DNA of 64,000 bases, taken from positions 108,473 through 172,472 of the forward strand of contig VYZB01000344.1 in the NCBI GenBank assembly GCA_013397455.1. The letters are read 5' to 3'. How positions within the stretch are numbered: position 1 is the first letter of the stretch; each line of letters begins with the position of its first letter. Of the stretch, positions 1-12,817 are shown one piece after another. A program made the position numbers and the translations under genes. This DNA comes from Crotophaga sulcirostris. Its lineage: Eukaryota; Chordata; Aves; Cuculiformes; Crotophagidae. The notes beneath the pieces are model-generated. The model was not told the origin of the DNA. It searched no databases and was given only the letters and a program-made list of their open reading frames with translations.

Positions 1-905
1 GATGCAGGGATGCTCTGCCCTGACTCTTGTCCCGGTGGGATGTAGGGATGCCCTGCCCTGACTCTAGTCCCGGGGAGATGCAGGGATGCTCTGCCCTGAC
101 TCTAGTCCCGGGGGGATGCAGGGATGCTCTGCCCTGACTCTTGTCCCGGGGGGATGCAGGGATGCTCTGCCCTGACTCTTGTCCCGGGGGGATGCAGGGA
201 TGCTCTGCCCCGACCCTTGTCCTGGGGGGATGCAGGGATGCTTTGCCCTGACTTTTGTCCCGGTGGGATGTGTAGGGATGCCCTGCCCTGACTCTTGTCC
301 CGGTGGGATGTAGGGATGCCCTGCCCTGACTCTTGTCCCGGGGAGATGCAGGGCTGGGCTGCCCCAACCCTTGTCCCAGGGAGAGAAGAGCTACAATGCC
401 CCAAGCCTTGTCCCAGAGGAATGCAGGGATGCACTGCCCTGACCCTTGTCCCGGGGGGGATGCAGGGATGCACTGCCCTGACCCTTGTCCCGGGGGGGAT
501 GCAGGGATGCTTTGCCCCTGCCCCGACCCCAGGGGGGGATGCGGGGCTGGGCTGCCCCAACCCTTGGTCCTGGGGAGCAGAGGGATGCTCTGCCCCGACC
601 TTTGTCTTAGAGGGATGCAGGGATGCCCTGCCCGACCCTTGTCCCAGGGAGAGAAGGGATACAATGCCCCAAGCCTTGTCCCGGAGGGGTGCAGGGATAC
701 ACTGCCCCGGAGCAGAGGGATGCCCTACCACAATCCCTGGAAAGATAGAAGGATACCCTGCCCTGACCCTCGTCCCAGGGGGATGCAGGGATGCTTTGCC
801 CTGACCCTCATTCCGGAGGGATGCAGGGATGCGGTGCCCCAACTCTTATTCTTGGGGGATGCAGGGATGCACTGCCCTGGTCCCCAGTGGGGTGTGGGGA
901 CAGGC
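1..905. repeat. 38-bp GC-rich minisatellite
   Basis: About 23 head-to-tail copies of a 38-bp unit begin GATGCAGGGATGCTCTGCCC and end in a run of G. Successive starts at 77, 115, 153, 191 and 229 are exactly 38 bp apart. Later copies diverge (insertions, AGAGAAG variants). The array runs off the left edge. Because 38 is not divisible by 3, all frames stay open over long stretches on both strands; that is a by-product and not evidence of coding. Confidence 0.95.
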
Positions 906-924
906 TGCACTCTGCCGTGCCAGG

Positions 925-993
925 AGATGGGATGGGATGGGATGGGATGGGATGGGATGGGATGGGATGGGATGGGAGGGGATGGGATGGGAT
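925..993 (+). repeat. (GGGAT)n microsatellite, G-quadruplex capable
   Basis: About 13 near-perfect copies of a GGGAT pentamer, interrupted once by GGGAGGGGAT. It has four or more G3 tracts with 2-base loops, so it meets the usual G-quadruplex pattern on the plus strand. It directly follows the minisatellite. Confidence 0.93.
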
Positions 994-3900
994 GAGCCCT
1001 GATGCCTGCAGCGAGGACTCGCTTGTTCCCTCGCTGGGAGCGTGGTGGTGCAGGGAGGAGTAGGGGGGGGGGAGAAACCATCCCAAAAACCCAGCTCAGC
1101 AAGGAGCAGGTCCAGGGATGAGGGTGCCAGGAATGTGCAGGCTCGGCAGGCAGGCCGGGCGGACACTAGTGCCTATTCAAGACCAGGCACAGGCACCTAT
1201 TGTTCCGGGGGGCCCGCATGAATGTTTGCAGTTTTAATTGCAAAAACATTTGCTAATTCCGCTCAGGAATGAATTTGGGCTCATTTGGTGTCTGGCTATT
1301 AATAGCTGGGGGGGATGAGGAGGGGGAGCAGCAGCCGGTGGGCTTGCACTGCCCTCCCCCCAGTCTGCCCAGATGGCAGAGGGAGAAAATGGGATGGAGT
1401 GGGGTTAGGGTGACAACCAGCAGCTGATTACTAAAATACACACATGCACATGTGTACAGACACATAACTAACTGTTTTGGGTCAACTCGACACCGGAGCG
1501 GGTTGAAATACTTCAAACAGTTTCTCTTGGGACAAAACCAATTCTCCAGTGACTCCAAATAACTTGCAGAGCCTGGGGCCTGAAATAAAGTGAGATTCGG
1601 GCACTGTTTACCAAAAAAAAGTGAGCAAAAAGGGTGAGAAGATGACTCTGACACCCACCTGCGATGAGGAGATGGTTGTCACGCGCTCCAGGGTCTGTTG
1701 TTTGCTTGCTTTGCTGTGGTTTTGTAGCAGGAATAGTTTCAGCAGGAGAAGCTGGGAGTGTCTAATCCTGGAGCACCGCAGAGTCTTCCAGGTGCAAATT
1801 CTGGATTTGGATTCTCCCTTTGAATGAGAAAAATGGCAGGCTTAACACAATTTCTTACAGTTGGGCTGCAGGGTAGAGAGATGCCCCGTTGCTTTGCTGT
1901 GCTGTCTGAGCAGCACCACATTGTCCTGCTGAATCCAGCCTAAGGGACAGCAGGGCTGGAATTGAACTACAGATATTCCTGCATTTCTTTAGACAGATAA
2001 AAGTTGCTAAAAACATCCAGACACCACTAGCTTCACACCTCTACCTGAAAACATTTGCCTGGTGAGTAAAGCAAGTGCCCACAGGGTTTGCTCTCCGTTT
2101 AAATACAGCCAAATTGGAGTGCCTCAGCCTGCAATGATTCCTAGCCAGTTTAAAATTTGGGGTCAGAAGCCCAAAGGAGTGGGCAGAAGTGAGGCTGGGG
2201 ATAAAGTGTCTTCTATAATGCTTGACTTGAAATACAGGGGGATCCCACTACATGAAGGTTATGCTGTCAGCAGTGGGTAAAATTAAACCCGTGCTGCAGT
2301 CTGCAGGATTGGTGCTGGGCAGTGAGGTAGGAGTGAGACCGTAAGGATGTGTTTGATGCCAGCTGACTACTTGGAAAAAAACAGGCACAAAAGGAAGCTG
2401 ACAAAGCTAACAAGATGCTGAGATCCCACGCTGCAGAACTCTGACCTGCGTGCTTTAGGCTGTAAGGGGCTTAAGCTATAAGCGCCGCGGAGCAGGGATT
2501 GCCTCCTCCTGTTGTGTTATTGCCAGAATGGACCCTGCTCTTGATCACAGCCTTAAAACATTGCCACGAAACAGAAGCCAGCGAAGCATGGAGTAATTCA
2601 GTGCATACCCCGCTCTAGGCACTGAAAGCATCTGAAGATTCTGCGCATCAGGGAAATGCCATGGTCATAATTATACCAGTAGCAGTCACTGGCGTCAGGG
2701 ACAGAAAGTGGGGCTTAGAACTGACATCAGCATTATCTCCTACCTTGAGGTCTCTGTTGCAAGCTTCTCCGTGGAAACAAATGTTTGGATTTTGAGGGTT
2801 TCGTAGGCTGAGCCGTGGAGCCCTTCCCAAAACTCTCCCTGTTGAAAATGAAACACGTTGCTACCTTATCGTCCTTGATGGGGAGCTCAAGCAAGTCCCT
2901 GGCACATTCTAGTTTTAAGACTCAACATATTCAATTCTCCCTTTAATTTAATTCTGAGGTGGATTTTGCAAAGGGCTTTTCAAAATCTACAGAGTAGAAG
3001 TTATAATTTCCCCCCTTTTTTTTTTTTTTCTCTTCTTTTTTAATATGAAGTCCATCTGTCCCAGCCATCAACAACTGTTCCGAGTCAGCTGTTGGTGCCA
3101 AAAGCCACTCGGTGGAAATGTCATTAGCTCTATTGCCGTCATGATAAGTTGCTTGTTGGTATTTTTCTGATGGGAAGTATTTGCAGTATTGCTTTCTTTT
3201 CAACAGGCAGTAAAAAACTGAGACAAACAGCTTTGAGGGCCGTGCCAAAACCAGGCGCTCAGTAACATCTTCAAAAAAATTCTTAGGCAGGGCTTGGTGT
3301 TCCTTTTTGGGTAAGCAATATCTGGCATCACCACCAAAGAGCTGTTGGGTGCACATCTGTCTTACAAATGTTGACAAAGAACGTGACACCAGCACATTCC
3401 CTCTTGCTCCAAATACTTGTGAGAATTACTCAGTGAGCAGCACAAGTAGATTCAAAGAGTAAAATGTGTTTTCTTGGTGCAGAGAAAGAGCTGTGGACTG
3501 AGACGTTGCTCTGATTGTGAACTTAGGTTCCTTTACTGACCTGTTTATTTTCCTTGTACAAGTTGAATTCAGGGTCTCTTGGCCCGCTGCAGCTGTTTTC
3601 CAGTTATCTGTCCACACCCTGAGGATTTGCACCAGGAACACACGTTGAGTTGCCAAAAATCACCTAAACAAGTAAATAAAGTGGAACGAGCTCGTGCGTT
3701 AACTTCACAAATCAGGGCAAAAGCTGCTCTACAGAGTGGTGGTGGGTGGTTTCTGAGCCTCCTGCCAGTTTGCCCGTGATTTTAGCCATCTCCAAAGGGT
3801 AAAACATTGTTTAGCCCTGCCTGCTCCTGCTCTCCTTGCAGCTTACTTGGATGATTATTTATATTTCTCTTGCAAATTGCGTTCGCTGCTTTATCGCCCT

Positions 3901-4898
3901 TTGCGATGAGTGTTTGTGTGCTGGAGCAGAACTGGCCTCCCAGTTGTATATTTAGAGCTAATGCTTCACAGTTGATGGCATCAAGCCCTGATGATCCGGA
4001 GAAGGTTCGTGAACTCCTTACAGAGCAGGCTTCAAGTGGTGGGAGGGAGTTAGCGAGGGAAAAAAGATTTCTACAGACCAACAGGATTCAGAGTCCTCAA
4101 GAGTCCTCTTCTGCAAAACAAGAGCACGCATTGCTTAACGCGCCCCTCAACAAGATAAAACAACTGCTCTGTGTGTAAAAGCTGGTGGCCTGCTTTGAAA
4201 CTGCTGTTTATATGAAAAAGGAGATGAATTCCAGAGATAAAATTAATTGGGATAATTACATTCTCAATCTGGCTTCTCTATCAACTGGAATGTGAACTGC
4301 ACCGTCTTTTTGCGATTGATAAGGGGTGTCTGCCTTCCCTTGGAACCTCGAGGGAGTATCGTGTTTTTATGAAACACAGGATCAAAACCCAAATTCAACC
4401 ACTAAACATCAGTTCCGTGCAGTGGAGGAGTAAGGGTGTGTGCCAGACAGCAAGACACATCCCTTTGCTGAGTCAGCACATGGCCTAAGAACCAGCTAAT
4501 GGCTTTACTTGCACTAATGGATGTTCTGGACACGGTCTTAATTTTCACCCAAAGGGGCTGGATTGCTGTTTGGGTAGAGTTCTGTCAATAGCTGCACCTG
4601 GGGCAGAGGAAATACCTGCTGAGCTGCAGTTCTCAAACTCCCATGCTGGAAATGAGAGTTTTCAGTTTCAGTAGATTAAACAATAACATAAAATCTGGAC
4701 TTTTTTTTGGCTGGAAAGCTCAGGTCTCTGTGTGCTTAAGACTTTTCAGACTGCTGACACCCTCAGTATTGACTTGAGATTAGAGGTATTGTTTGGAGTG
4801 TTTTATTTCTTCTCCTAGAGACTCACCAAGCCAATGAGTCCATCCATGGAGAACAGGACAGCAAGGTGCTCCATGGGCTTCACCAGAACATTGGTCTC

Positions 4899-5140
4899 AA
4901 GGATAACAAAAGGCTGGAGCACCTCTGCTGTGAGGACAGGCTGAGAGAGTTGGGATTGTTCAGCTTGGAGAAGAGAAGGCTCCAGGGAGACCTTAGAGCA
5001 GCCTCCCAGTACTGAAAGGGGCTCCAGAAAAGCTGGGGAGGGGCTCTTGATCAGGGAGTGCAGGGATGGGATGAGGGGGAATGGTTTTCAGCTGAAAGAG
5101 GGGAGATTGAGATGAGATCTTGGGGAGAAATGTTTTTCTG
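4899..5140 (+). repeat. CR1 LINE fragment
   Basis: It matches the sense-strand CR1 3' region: GGCTGGAGCACCTCTGCTGT, then GAGAGAGTTGGG, the GAAGAGAAGGCTCCAGGGAG block and the AGCTGAAAGAGGGGAGATTG block. It is truncated before the usual 3' octamers. Confidence 0.9.
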
Positions 5141-6805
5141 ATTCTATAACCAACCCCTCACAAACTTCTACTTCTCATTTTGGATTAGCAGAGGTCGAGC
5201 AGGCTTCCTTGGGGGACAGGCATTGAGGGAGGTGTGCATTAAAGATGTTTCCTGCACAGGAATGACCAGCTGAGGCTCTTGTTATCATTTCTTCCTCAGC
5301 ACTCGCTCGCTTTGATCGCCGTGCTGCCTTTCATAGTGTAAGAAAGCTTTGTGTGACTCCTGTGCAGCAGTTCAGCTGTCTTAAGACACAGCTTGGGAGT
5401 GCAAAACCAAGACAGCTGCATAACTGAGCTGGTGCCTAGTTCTTGTCAGAGCAGCTTCCTAAGCCAGGACTTCACATTTAGTCAAAAAACCACTAATATG
5501 TGCAAAGCAAGGTCTAGAGAGGGCATTCCTCTGCAGTTCTTAAGTGTTTTGTCAAAGCCCCTTCTCTGCTGCACTGGGTATTGAAGGAAATTGCTTTTGG
5601 TGCGTGTTCCAAACCACACAACTGGCAGAGAAAAGAGAAAAATGTATAAATGGGGGGGAATAATCTCTGCAATTCCCTTTGCTCCCAAGAGCACAGTTGG
5701 GCAGGATTTTCATGAACCCTCCTGCAGGGCAGTTGGGAGTCCAGTCCCACTGGGCTGGCGTTCACCAATTAAAAAGAAACTCAACCCCATGCACGCTGTA
5801 ACCTGACAGCCCACAGGTACTTGAGATAAGCTCGGAAAATTAACAGGAATTGTTCTGCCATGCCCAAATCACCTGTCAGTCTAAATAACAGAATGCACTG
5901 GGTTACGTGGTGCCCCTCGTCGGAGGCAGCGCGGGGCTTAGCAGAGTTGGTTACAAGGGGAAATGAAGGTTTCGGCTCAGCCGCAGATGAAGGAGAGGAA
6001 ATTAAATTGTGTTCAGATAATGCTCAAGGTTTTCTTTTTTTTTCCCTAAAGTCATAAATCCCAGGGATTTCCGAGTTGAAGCCAGAACACCCTCTAACGT
6101 TCTCCCATCAATGTACCTGATTAATACAACACAAATGTAAGATCAGCAGGTTTTCAAGAGTTCTCTTAATTCATTTGGGCACGGCTGCCTCGTTTGAAGA
6201 CACCGAGCTTTAAAGCTGCCATGTGCCAGGGACTTCCTATATCTTTGACCTGAGGCTGGAAGGCAGCAGTTGACAATGTTCAGTAGTATTTCAAGATTTT
6301 TAATCGCACTATTAAAAATCTATTTTGGTGGCCTAGGTAAGATTTTCTGCTGAGCTGGAGAAATCCACTGAAATCTAAGGGGATTTGTGCCCATTACTAG
6401 GCTGTGGTTCTAATGCCCGTGGCCTCTTGGGAAAATCCCTGCCTTAATAAACTTTGGGGCAGTTCCTTATGTAAGTGGCCAGCATTTTTGAGGTAAGATG
6501 TAAACTGGGGCACTTTGTTTTAGGCTCTGTTTTGGGTACTTCTAAATAATACTTCTAAAAACTCAGGTCCAATGAAAGCATCCAACTTTCCTGCTAGCTC
6601 CCCTACCTGTGATACCTAATTCACTTGCCATTTCTGACAGCCTTGGCCAATCTGTCTCAAAATGTATAACCACAAAGTCCTTCATGGTTGCTGAAGGAAC
6701 CCATAATAGCCTACATACCCAAAGTGAGTCAGGATTTTTGTTTCATTTAAGACTGGTAAACACTGTTATGAAAGAGAGATGTTTTGAGAAACCAAGCTTA
6801 CCTTT

Positions 6806-6850
6806 TGATGATCTTAAAGGTCTTTTCCAGTCAAAACCATTCTATGATTT
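6806..6850 (+). repeat. CR1 3'-end remnant
   Basis: It is a short sense fragment reading GATGATCTTAAAGGTCTTTT and ending CCATTCTATGATT, the avian CR1 3' terminus. Confidence 0.8.
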
Positions 6851-7076
6851 TAACTAGTGCTCTGCAGAGCAGCCCTGCTTTTCATTCCCAGTAGAAAGGT
6901 TCCTGCCACTTTACGTCTCTCCAGGGTGGCTGTGTGCTCTCAAACCTGCTCGAGAGGAGTCAGTTGCACAGCAGAGGACTTAATGATTTTGTGTGCACAT
7001 AAATGTACAAGGCTGTGCTTGAGCTTTTAGGCCAAGATCAGCCAAGGAGACATTAATTTTGTTTTGCCAGGATGCT

Positions 7077-7125
7077 ATCATAGAATGGTTTGAGTTGGAA
7101 GGGACCATCCAGTCCAACCCCCTTG
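7077..7125 (-). repeat. CR1 3'-end remnant, antisense
   Basis: The plus strand reads ATCATAGAATGGTTTGAGTT then GGAAGGGACC, the reverse complement of a CR1 3' terminus. Confidence 0.85.
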
Positions 7126-8012
7126 GAAAACAATGGTCTTCATAGATGTTATGGTTTTTACAGTAGCATGCATGGATTCTGCTCGCAGATTGGTGTTGGT
7201 CTCTGCTAGGTGCTGTCAAAAAAGAAAAAGGAAAAAACTCACTGTGCTGATTTGTGTCTTCACTCAATGAAAGCTACCCAAAAGACTTAATTCATCACGC
7301 TATCGGGCTGCCGTAAAGATGAGGAGCGTTCCTTAGAGCATTGGATGATAATGGCTGCATGAGCAGCCCTTGAATCACAGGATTGGAAGGAACTGAGTGT
7401 CCAGTGCCTACCACATACCCAGAGGATCCATTAAGGAGATTGCTTCCTGCTAATGGACTTCCTCCTGGGGCGCTCTGGCTGCTAACACTCTCTTCAATGA
7501 TTTCCGAGAGCTCGCACAGTTAACGGCAGGGAAGGTGTTGCAAAGTCCTGCCGTTCTTGCTGCTTCTGTAAAACAGCTTTTATCCCCTCAAAGGATCTTA
7601 CCAACAGCTATTTTTAATGCACACTTAAGTCTTTGCTTTAATCTTTTTCTTCTGCATTGATCTCGGTAAAAGCCCAAAGATAAATATTTCTTTATACCCA
7701 CCACGTTGTTTGGAGTTTGTTATTTTTAGAGCCTGGAAAACATCCGCTCTGTAGTAGCAAGGTCCTGTGCATCAGTCATTTTCTTCAGAAAGGGAAGTCC
7801 CAGCTCTGGGCACATCAGCAACTTGTACCTCTGGACCAGCCCTGACTTCCCTGACTTGTGGGAGTTCCCCATTCTTGGAAGAAAGGGTTGTTTTTGTTGA
7901 GATGTTTGGATACAAACAGCCAAGGTGGAAGGAATACAAACACAGTGTGAACGATCTGTGCTGGCAGGACTGCAGGCACGTGCCAGGAAACGGGTTAGCT
8001 TCAAACACTGTG

Positions 8013-8488
8013 GATCACAGAATCATAGAATGGTTGGAAGGGACCTCAAAACCCACCCAGTTCCAAACTTTGCCACCGGCAGGGACACCTCCCACTGGAT
8101 CAGGGGGCTCCAAGCCCCATCCAACCTGGCCTTGAACACCTCCAGGGATGGGGCAGCCACAGCTTCTCTGGGCAACCTGGGCCAGGGCCTCACCACCCTC
8201 ACAGCAAAACATTTCTCCCTAAGATCTCATCTCAATCTCCCCTCTTTCAGTTTGAAACTGTTCCCCCTCACCCTATCCCTGCTCTCCCTGATCCAGAGCC
8301 CCTCCCCAGCTTTCCTGGAGCCCCTTTCAGCACTGGGAGGCTGCTCTAGGGTGTCCCTGGAGCCTTCTCTTCTCCAGGCTGAACAACCCCAACTCTCTCA
8401 GTGTGTATGGGAGGTGCTCCAGCCCTCAGATCATCTTTGTAGCCTCCTCTTGATCTCTGTGTTGATCTGGTGGCTCCTCCAACAGAGG
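8013..8488 (-). repeat. CR1 LINE fragment, antisense, about 475 bp
   Basis: One of the longest CR1 copies in the window. From its 3' end on the plus strand it reads ATCACAGAATCATAGAATGG, then the CCAACCTGGCCTTGAACACC block, GGGATGGGGCAGCCACAGCT, the CAATCTCCCCTCTTTCAG block and GAGCCTTCTCTTCTCCAGGC. The apparent open frames across it are repeat-derived. Confidence 0.95.
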
Positions 8489-9164
8489 AGGTGCTGGTTT
8501 GTTTCTCTCTTTGGGTTTTAGCAACTCTGCTGAGATTGCACGTAGTGTACATCGATGGGGCTGATCTCATTCCTCAGGGAGCAAGGAGGCCATGGCTTAT
8601 CTTGCTTCTTGTACACAAACAAATAACTATTAGCTGGCTACAGCGTGGTCAGTGCTGAGGGAGCTGCCTTTGAGCTGGCGATCTGGAGATGAAAGGCAGA
8701 GTGCCTTGAAATTGCCTCCTGAGTCTCATGGGTTCTCCTCCAGCAAAACTGGCTGTTTGAGTTGGTAAGCATCCTCGTGTATCCGGTGTTTTACCTTCAG
8801 TTTGGCCAGTTTTCCACATCCCATAAATAACAGGGCGGTGTGGAGCTCTGCCTGCCAAAGCTGCCTTGTGCGTGCGGGAGGGGAGGTTACACCAGGTACC
8901 AGCTTCTTTCTTCTTCCCTCAAAAATGCTCTGGTGGGCCTGGCCAACACACAGCTGTCCTCACCCACAGGCACTGCGTGCTCTCCCACACCACAGGGCAA
9001 GATAAGCCCTTTGAAGTCTGCATTTGCCTGGCAGCAGCTTCTAAGGCACTCGGTGCCCCCCTCTCCCAGTTGCCAACTGCGCCTTGAGTTCTCCAAGCCA
9101 ACAGCTGAGCCGCGATCGGGGCTGATAAGTCTGCAGTGATGGATCACTGGGGCTTTGCCAGGGG

Positions 9165-9548
9165 ACAGAGAGAACTCTGTCTGGAGAGAAGGAGACTGAG
9201 GGGAGACCTCATTGCTCTCCACAACAACCTAAAAGGAAGTTGCAGCGAGGTGGGTGTTGGTCTCTTCTCCCTGGTAGCCAGTGGCAGGATAAGGGGGAGT
9301 GACCTCAAGATGCACCAGAGGAGATTTAGGCTGGATATTAGGAAGAATTTCTTTACTGAAAGGGTTGTCAAGCATTGAAAGAGGCTGCCCAGGGAGGTGG
9401 TTGAGTCACCATCCCTGGAGGTGTTAAAAAGATGATTAGATGTACTTGGGGCCATGCTCTAATGGTGGAGTTAGCAGGGCTGCATCGATGGTCTGACTCG
9501 ATGATCTTCAAGGTCTTTTCCAACCAAAACGTTTCTATGATTCTATGA
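9165..9548 (+). repeat. CR1 LINE fragment, distinct subfamily
   Basis: A sense CR1 with AGAAGGAGACTGAGGGGAGA, GCTGGATATTAGGAAGAATT, GAGGCTGCCCAGGGAGGTGG and a 3' end of GTTTCTATGATTCTATGA. Its internal sequence differs from the 8013 and 25523 copies, so it belongs to another CR1 subfamily. Confidence 0.93.
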
Positions 9549-11032
9549 CTCCAGATTCCAGTTCATTCCTGGTGCTTGGGGGCTTTATCCCCAATGTTGC
9601 ATGGGTCTTGCTCATTGCCAGCCAGCAGCCTGCTGTTGGTCAACAATAGCAATTGTTCTCCTTGCCCAGGGAGGTGTTCTGCTGCAGGCTCCTTCCCCCT
9701 TCTCTCTCAGCAAATATGTGGAACGGATCGCGTTTGGCTGTTTGGACAGTTTGTCTCAGCTATTAAATGACAAAGGCAAGCTGGACCCAGGGTCACCGTG
9801 GTGATGGTCAAGTCCTGGGATGAGGCAGCAGGCTCTAAGGGAGAAGCCCAGCGGATGCGCGGTGGCCTGGCCTCAGCTGATAGAGCTGGGCTGCGTGCAG
9901 CGGTTCTGCCTGCAGCGTGCAAGGGGATCCCTAACCTTCTTGGCTGTAACAAGGAGAGCCTTGCTTTTGGAGCTTCTCGTGCTCTAGCGACAAACATGTC
10001 ATCATTCTGGCTGCTTCAATGTTTCCCCAAGAGCTTTTCAAATTCCTGGCTCGTCCTCGGCCACTTCTGAGACGCACACGCCATACGGCTCGCATCTGTC
10101 ACCCCGCTTCGCGTTCTGCACGTGAGGCAAAGTCTTTATTTGCCACAAAGGCTTCCCCTCTTTGCCTTCTTCCTCCTCGGCTTCCTTTTCCTATATGTGC
10201 CCCTCATTGAGAACTGCAGCTCCTTAAAGAAAAGTGAGGGAGCCCGTTTGCAGAATTTACAGCTGCTTCCCCAGGCTCGAGTGCCCTCCTCTTTAACAGC
10301 AAGCTGTTTAGCGTTTTCTTAAGTGGGAAGATAAGTGGTGTTATGATCCTTTCATCTTCTGGCTCGGAGCGGGCTGGAGATAACTGATAAGGGGATGACA
10401 GCAAGGAAGATGCATAGGCACCTTTGGATTTAATTCCTACTTTGCAAGGCAGCCTTGTGGTGGGAACACAGGCTGGTAAAATAAAGCTGGTCCTTCCTTT
10501 CTCGGCATATGTCTCCGAGGCAGATCCTCTGTTCTGTGCCAGCAGAACGAGCTAGGTTCTCCATCTCAGAGCCTTCCTTCTGCCATTCGAGAGACTTGGC
10601 TTGGGTTGTCTCTAGACACTGTTTCGGCTGGTGATTTCATTTCCACGTTTCTTTTTTTTTTTTTTTTTTACAGCAGTCCTTTGCAGATTTGAGCTGTACT
10701 TTAAACTGGGAGTAGCAGTCTTGCACACGATGGGCAAAGACGCATTCCTCTGCGCTGGGGCTGTAGGAGCGCGCACCCATCGGCGACAGCTTCACGTGGG
10801 TGGGAGGCTTCAGACCTCTCTTAAACAGACCCTGCATTCAGCTCCAGAATTCCTGCTTTAGCCCCTCGTCTGCTGGCTGAAACAGGTGGCGAGCACATGC
10901 CAGCAAGGGTCTTTACTGGGGGGTGGTCATCAAGGTCAGCTGTATCCAGCTCACATTCCAGTTGAGTCCTTGTACCTCATCCAACCCAGAGGTTCCTAAA
11001 ATGCTGCTTGTTGAAAACAAACCACTTGAAAG

Positions 11033-11253
11033 TATCACAGTATCACAGTATAACCAGGTTGGAAGAGACCTCTGAGATCATCAAGTCCAACCTATAAGCC
11101 AACACTAACACCATCTCATCACCTAAACCATGGCACTGAGTGCCTCATCATGTCTTCCCTTAAACACCTCCAGGGTTGGCGACTCCACCACCTCCCTGGG
11201 CAGCACATTCCCGTGGCCAATCACCCTTTCAGTGAAGAACTTCTTCCTAACAT
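11033..11253 (-). repeat. CR1 LINE fragment, antisense, TACTGTGATA type
   Basis: The plus strand starts TATCACAGTATCACAGTATA, then GAGACCTCTGAGATCATCAA, CCATGGCACTGAGTGCCTCA and CCACCACCTCCCTGGGCAGC. This is the CR1 subfamily with a TACTGTGATA 3' repeat. Confidence 0.93.
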
Positions 11254-12671
11254 GTAGCATGCCCGTGGCCCCAAGACTGTGCCAGCCTGCTGGGTTTTCC
11301 TCCAAGGAAATGGGAAAAGTGGTTTGAGCAGAAAGTGTCAAAAGCTCAGTGATGCCTCCAGGGCGTGCGCGCTGCCTGGTGGCTCATCCCGCATCCAGGT
11401 GAGAGGAGACAGCACCTGTGCAACTCCAGTACATGGCAGAAGGGGCTGTACCTGTGGTAGAACCTACCACAGCCTCTGTTGGTAGCAGCCGTGCTGCACA
11501 GATGAAGTTTGAGAGCTGCTGGGCACGCCAGGCCTGGGAGCAGAGGTAAAAGTTGAGCTCTTTGAGTCGGAGTTGGAGCCTTTGGTGGGGTTTTGGCACG
11601 GTTTGGCAAGCAAGTGTGATCCAAAGGAGAGAAAGCCTACTGCACTGAGATCACCACATCCAGCTGCTGCTGCTGAGGGGGCTTCAGAGGAGCCCTGCCC
11701 AGAGCCAGGCTGTTTCCAAACACCTCCTCCTCTCTCTGTTGTTGTCTTAAATCAACAGATTTCTGCTTCCAGCTCTGTCCATGCTCTGCGTGGTGGCAAG
11801 TCTTTTACAGATGAGGCTCCAGACCTTCCCATAGCCAACTCCTGTTTATCTGCCCAGCGAGCCTCCCCCTGCTTTATCTGGGGAGCTGCTGCATAGCTGA
11901 GAGGTGCTGGTTTTTCCACCCTCGAGCTCTTGCATCACAGCTCGAATGTGTGAGCAGAGGCTGCAGCCTCCCTCTCAAATCAGCCCCCAGAGCCTCTGCA
12001 CCTCGGTGTTACTCAGCACTTTTCACTGACAGGGAATTAAGTAGGATTTCTAGGTCATTGTGGGGCTGTCAGGAGGAATTGTCTCCTGTAGACCTCATTA
12101 TCAAGGCTCTTTCTGAAATGCCAGACTTTGGAACAATTGCAGCCTGGTTCCCTAAACACTGACTAATGAGACAGAGCTGTTAACAGCAGTTTGCTAAATA
12201 AAGGCTGTTTCTGCCTGAGACAGAATAAAGCCAGACTGGATTTTCTTTGCTGTCTCTCACACAGAAGGTATTTCAAAGGACCCTTATTAAAATAACAAGC
12301 TAGATGTTGCTCTTGTGGTGGCTGCATGGGGTCAGTGCTTGATGCTAGAGCCAGGTGCCTCCCCAAGGCAGTGACTTCAACTCAGTTGTGCTCAAGTGAC
12401 GTAAAAACCTCTCCAGCTCCCTTGGTTTCATGGTATCTTGAGCATTTACCTGAGCTCCTGTGACCATGTCCTGCTCTGATAGTGACTTACTGCCTCATGG
12501 TGGACAAGCTGCTTGTTGCTCTTGGTGACCTCCCTTGCCTTGGGTGCCATATGAAGATATTCCTTGAGCTCTGGGTGGTAGCAAAGCTTGCTCAAGGCGT
12601 GGCTTTAGAAAGGTAAGGGATCCAGGATCTCAGCAGGTGGGACAAGCAGAACTGCTGAGAGGATTGAACAC

Positions 12672-12817
12672 CAACCCTGGAGGTGTTTAAGAGGAGATTG
12701 GCTGAGGCACTCAGTGCCAGGGTTTAGATGATGGGTTGGTGTTGGTGTTGGGTTCTAGGTTGGACTCGATGATCTCAGAGGTCCTTTCCAACCTTGTAGT
12801 ACTGTGATACTGTGATT
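12672..12817 (+). repeat. CR1 3' fragment, TACTGTGATA type
   Basis: Sense orientation: CTGGAGGTGTTTAAGAGGAG, GGTTGGACTCGATGATCTCA, ending in TAGTACTGTGATACTGTGAT. Confidence 0.93.

Larger units (their letters stand above)
994..8012. other. JAM3 intron 1 interval, no gene seen
   Basis: Apart from three CR1 fragments (listed separately) this is ordinary single-copy-looking sequence with short homopolymer tracts, for example a T run near 3010-3030. No spliced coding pattern, RNA gene or CpG island is recognised. The region around 7370-7440 has a weak resemblance to an old CR1 end but is too decayed to call. Confidence 0.6.

Noticed and set aside
102..842. Long open frame of 246 codons on the minus strand, with overlapping plus-strand frames
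   Set aside because: It is made entirely of the 38-bp minisatellite. Several frames on both strands are open at once, as expected for a stop-poor GC-rich repeat whose unit is not a multiple of three.
7925..8521. 198-codon plus-strand open frame
   Set aside because: It lies mostly on an antisense CR1 copy (8013-8488). The same frame recurs over other CR1 copies, so it is repeat-derived.
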